Source: an uncultured Clostridia bacterium
GTDB taxonomy: Bacteria > Bacillota_A > Clostridia > Christensenellales > Borkfalkiaceae
Length of the DNA: 6,468 nucleotides
NCBI GenBank assembly: GCA_934292955.1
Contig: CAKQXZ010000101.1
Span: 1 to 6,468 of the forward strand
Direction of reading: 5' to 3'
The number at the start of each line of letters is the position of its first letter. The stretch's first letter is position 1. The notes beneath the pieces were generated by a model, which was not told the DNA's origin, made no database searches, and worked only from the letters and a program-made list of their open reading frames with translations. Both the position numbers and the translations under genes were made by a program. Shown here in pieces: positions 5,917-6,468 of this stretch.

Positions 5917-5926
5917 TGATTGCAAA

Positions 5927-6468
5927 TCAAGAATTCAATAGCTTAACCATGCGGGGCGAATGAATTGTAAATTTCAACGAAGGGATTTGATAAGCACATT
6001 TGTCTGCATTGGTTATTACACTGTCGAACAATATATGCAAAAAAGTTTCAGGAGTTGCGGATAACGGAATAAACTCGTCGGAATGCTCAACCGAACCGTC
6101 TACCGATAAAAAAACCGTTATTTCAGAAACGTCATACTCGAAAATGATTCTAAAAAAATCATTAAAAAACTGTATTTTTTAATAAAAATCTTTTCTGATT
6201 CAACAAGATTAAACGGATCAATATAAGGCACTTCTTCTAAAAATTCGCAATTTTTGTAAAGAAAACTATCGGAAAGCAGAAAAAAGATTCTCATACGCTC
6301 TTCAACAATAAGAGTTTTGCCGTAATCAAACGAATTAAAAAATACAGCCAGATTGTCACATTCCAAACAATAGCGGACAAGCTTTTTTGCATAGTCATGC
6401 TTTCGCAACGCAGAACGCCTCGCGTTTAAGCATTTGCTCATCGCCGTTAAGAACGACTTTGACGCTCT
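5927..6468 (-). pseudogene. Gene of unknown function with an internal -1 frameshift (5' end outside window)
   Basis: The minus strand is open from the window edge to a TAA at 6118. An ATG at 6441 is in frame, but no stop lies between it and the edge, so the true start may be outside. The text runs through YCLECDNLAVFFNSFDYGK and EFLEEVPYIDPFNLVESEK, then becomes poor (LMIFLESFSSMTFLK). A second minus frame takes over and runs to a TGA at 5927. It reads FRIIFEYDVSEITVFLSVDG, then DEFIPLSATPETFLHILFDS and AYQIPSLKFTIHSPRMV, with convincing protein character. A single -1 step at TTTTTTA (6169-6163) joins them as KKYSFFNDFFRIIFEYDV or, after slippage, KKYSFLNDFF. Together about 195 residues are visible. 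I do not recognise a family; no signal peptide or membrane helix is seen. It may be a pseudogene, a sequence error, or a programmed or phase-variable frameshift. Confidence 0.55.

Noticed and set aside
6000..6182. Plus-strand 60-codon frame with TTG start
   Set aside because: It is Ser/Lys-rich, lacks a ribosome site, and is antisense to the more convincing second minus frame at 5927-6169.

Overview
The window holds an L-rhamnose catabolic locus with accessory material on both sides. The base composition is moderately AT-rich, Shine-Dalgarno sites are strong, promoters are of the TTGACA/TATAAT type, and terminators are classic hairpin-plus-T-run. Gene content and repeat type fit an anaerobic Firmicute, most likely an uncultured Clostridia-type gut bacterium. 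That placement is inferred from style and not from any marker gene.

Left edge (1-1080). The 3' end of a plus-strand gene for a membrane-anchored protein is followed by a terminator (275-310). That terminator overlaps the 3' end of a convergent minus-strand gene (290-916). The latter encodes a shortened nitrilase-fold protein that appears to lack the catalytic Glu-Lys-Cys residues. A strong minus-strand terminator (1025-1069) separates it from the rhamnose operon.

Centre (1085-4427, minus strand). rhaB, rhaA and rhaD are tightly packed, with a 1-base overlap (TAATG) and a 4-base overlap (ATGA). Together they convert L-rhamnose to L-rhamnulose (RhaA), then to L-rhamnulose-1-phosphate (RhaB), then to dihydroxyacetone phosphate plus L-lactaldehyde (RhaD). 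RhaA and RhaD look complete with their metal ligands. RhaB stops just after its conserved EATALGN motif and lacks the usual C-terminal tail. No transporter, mutarotase or lactaldehyde reductase is present in the window.

Control region (4428-4780). Back-to-back promoters drive rhaBAD leftward and an AraC-family regulator rightward. Between them is a direct repeat of TTGACATT with 22-bp spacing. It lies just upstream of the rhaB -35 and overlaps the regulator's own -35, so it is a good candidate operator for activating rhaBAD and autoregulating the regulator. The regulator has a roughly 200-nt, very A-rich leader containing an imperfect duplication.

Right edge (4781-6468). The AraC-family regulator ends at a good terminator (5772-5812). 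A GC-rich dispersed-type repeat follows (about 5830-5916). Then comes the 3' part of an unrecognised minus-strand gene (5927-6468), which is split by a -1 frameshift exactly at a T TTT TTA heptamer.
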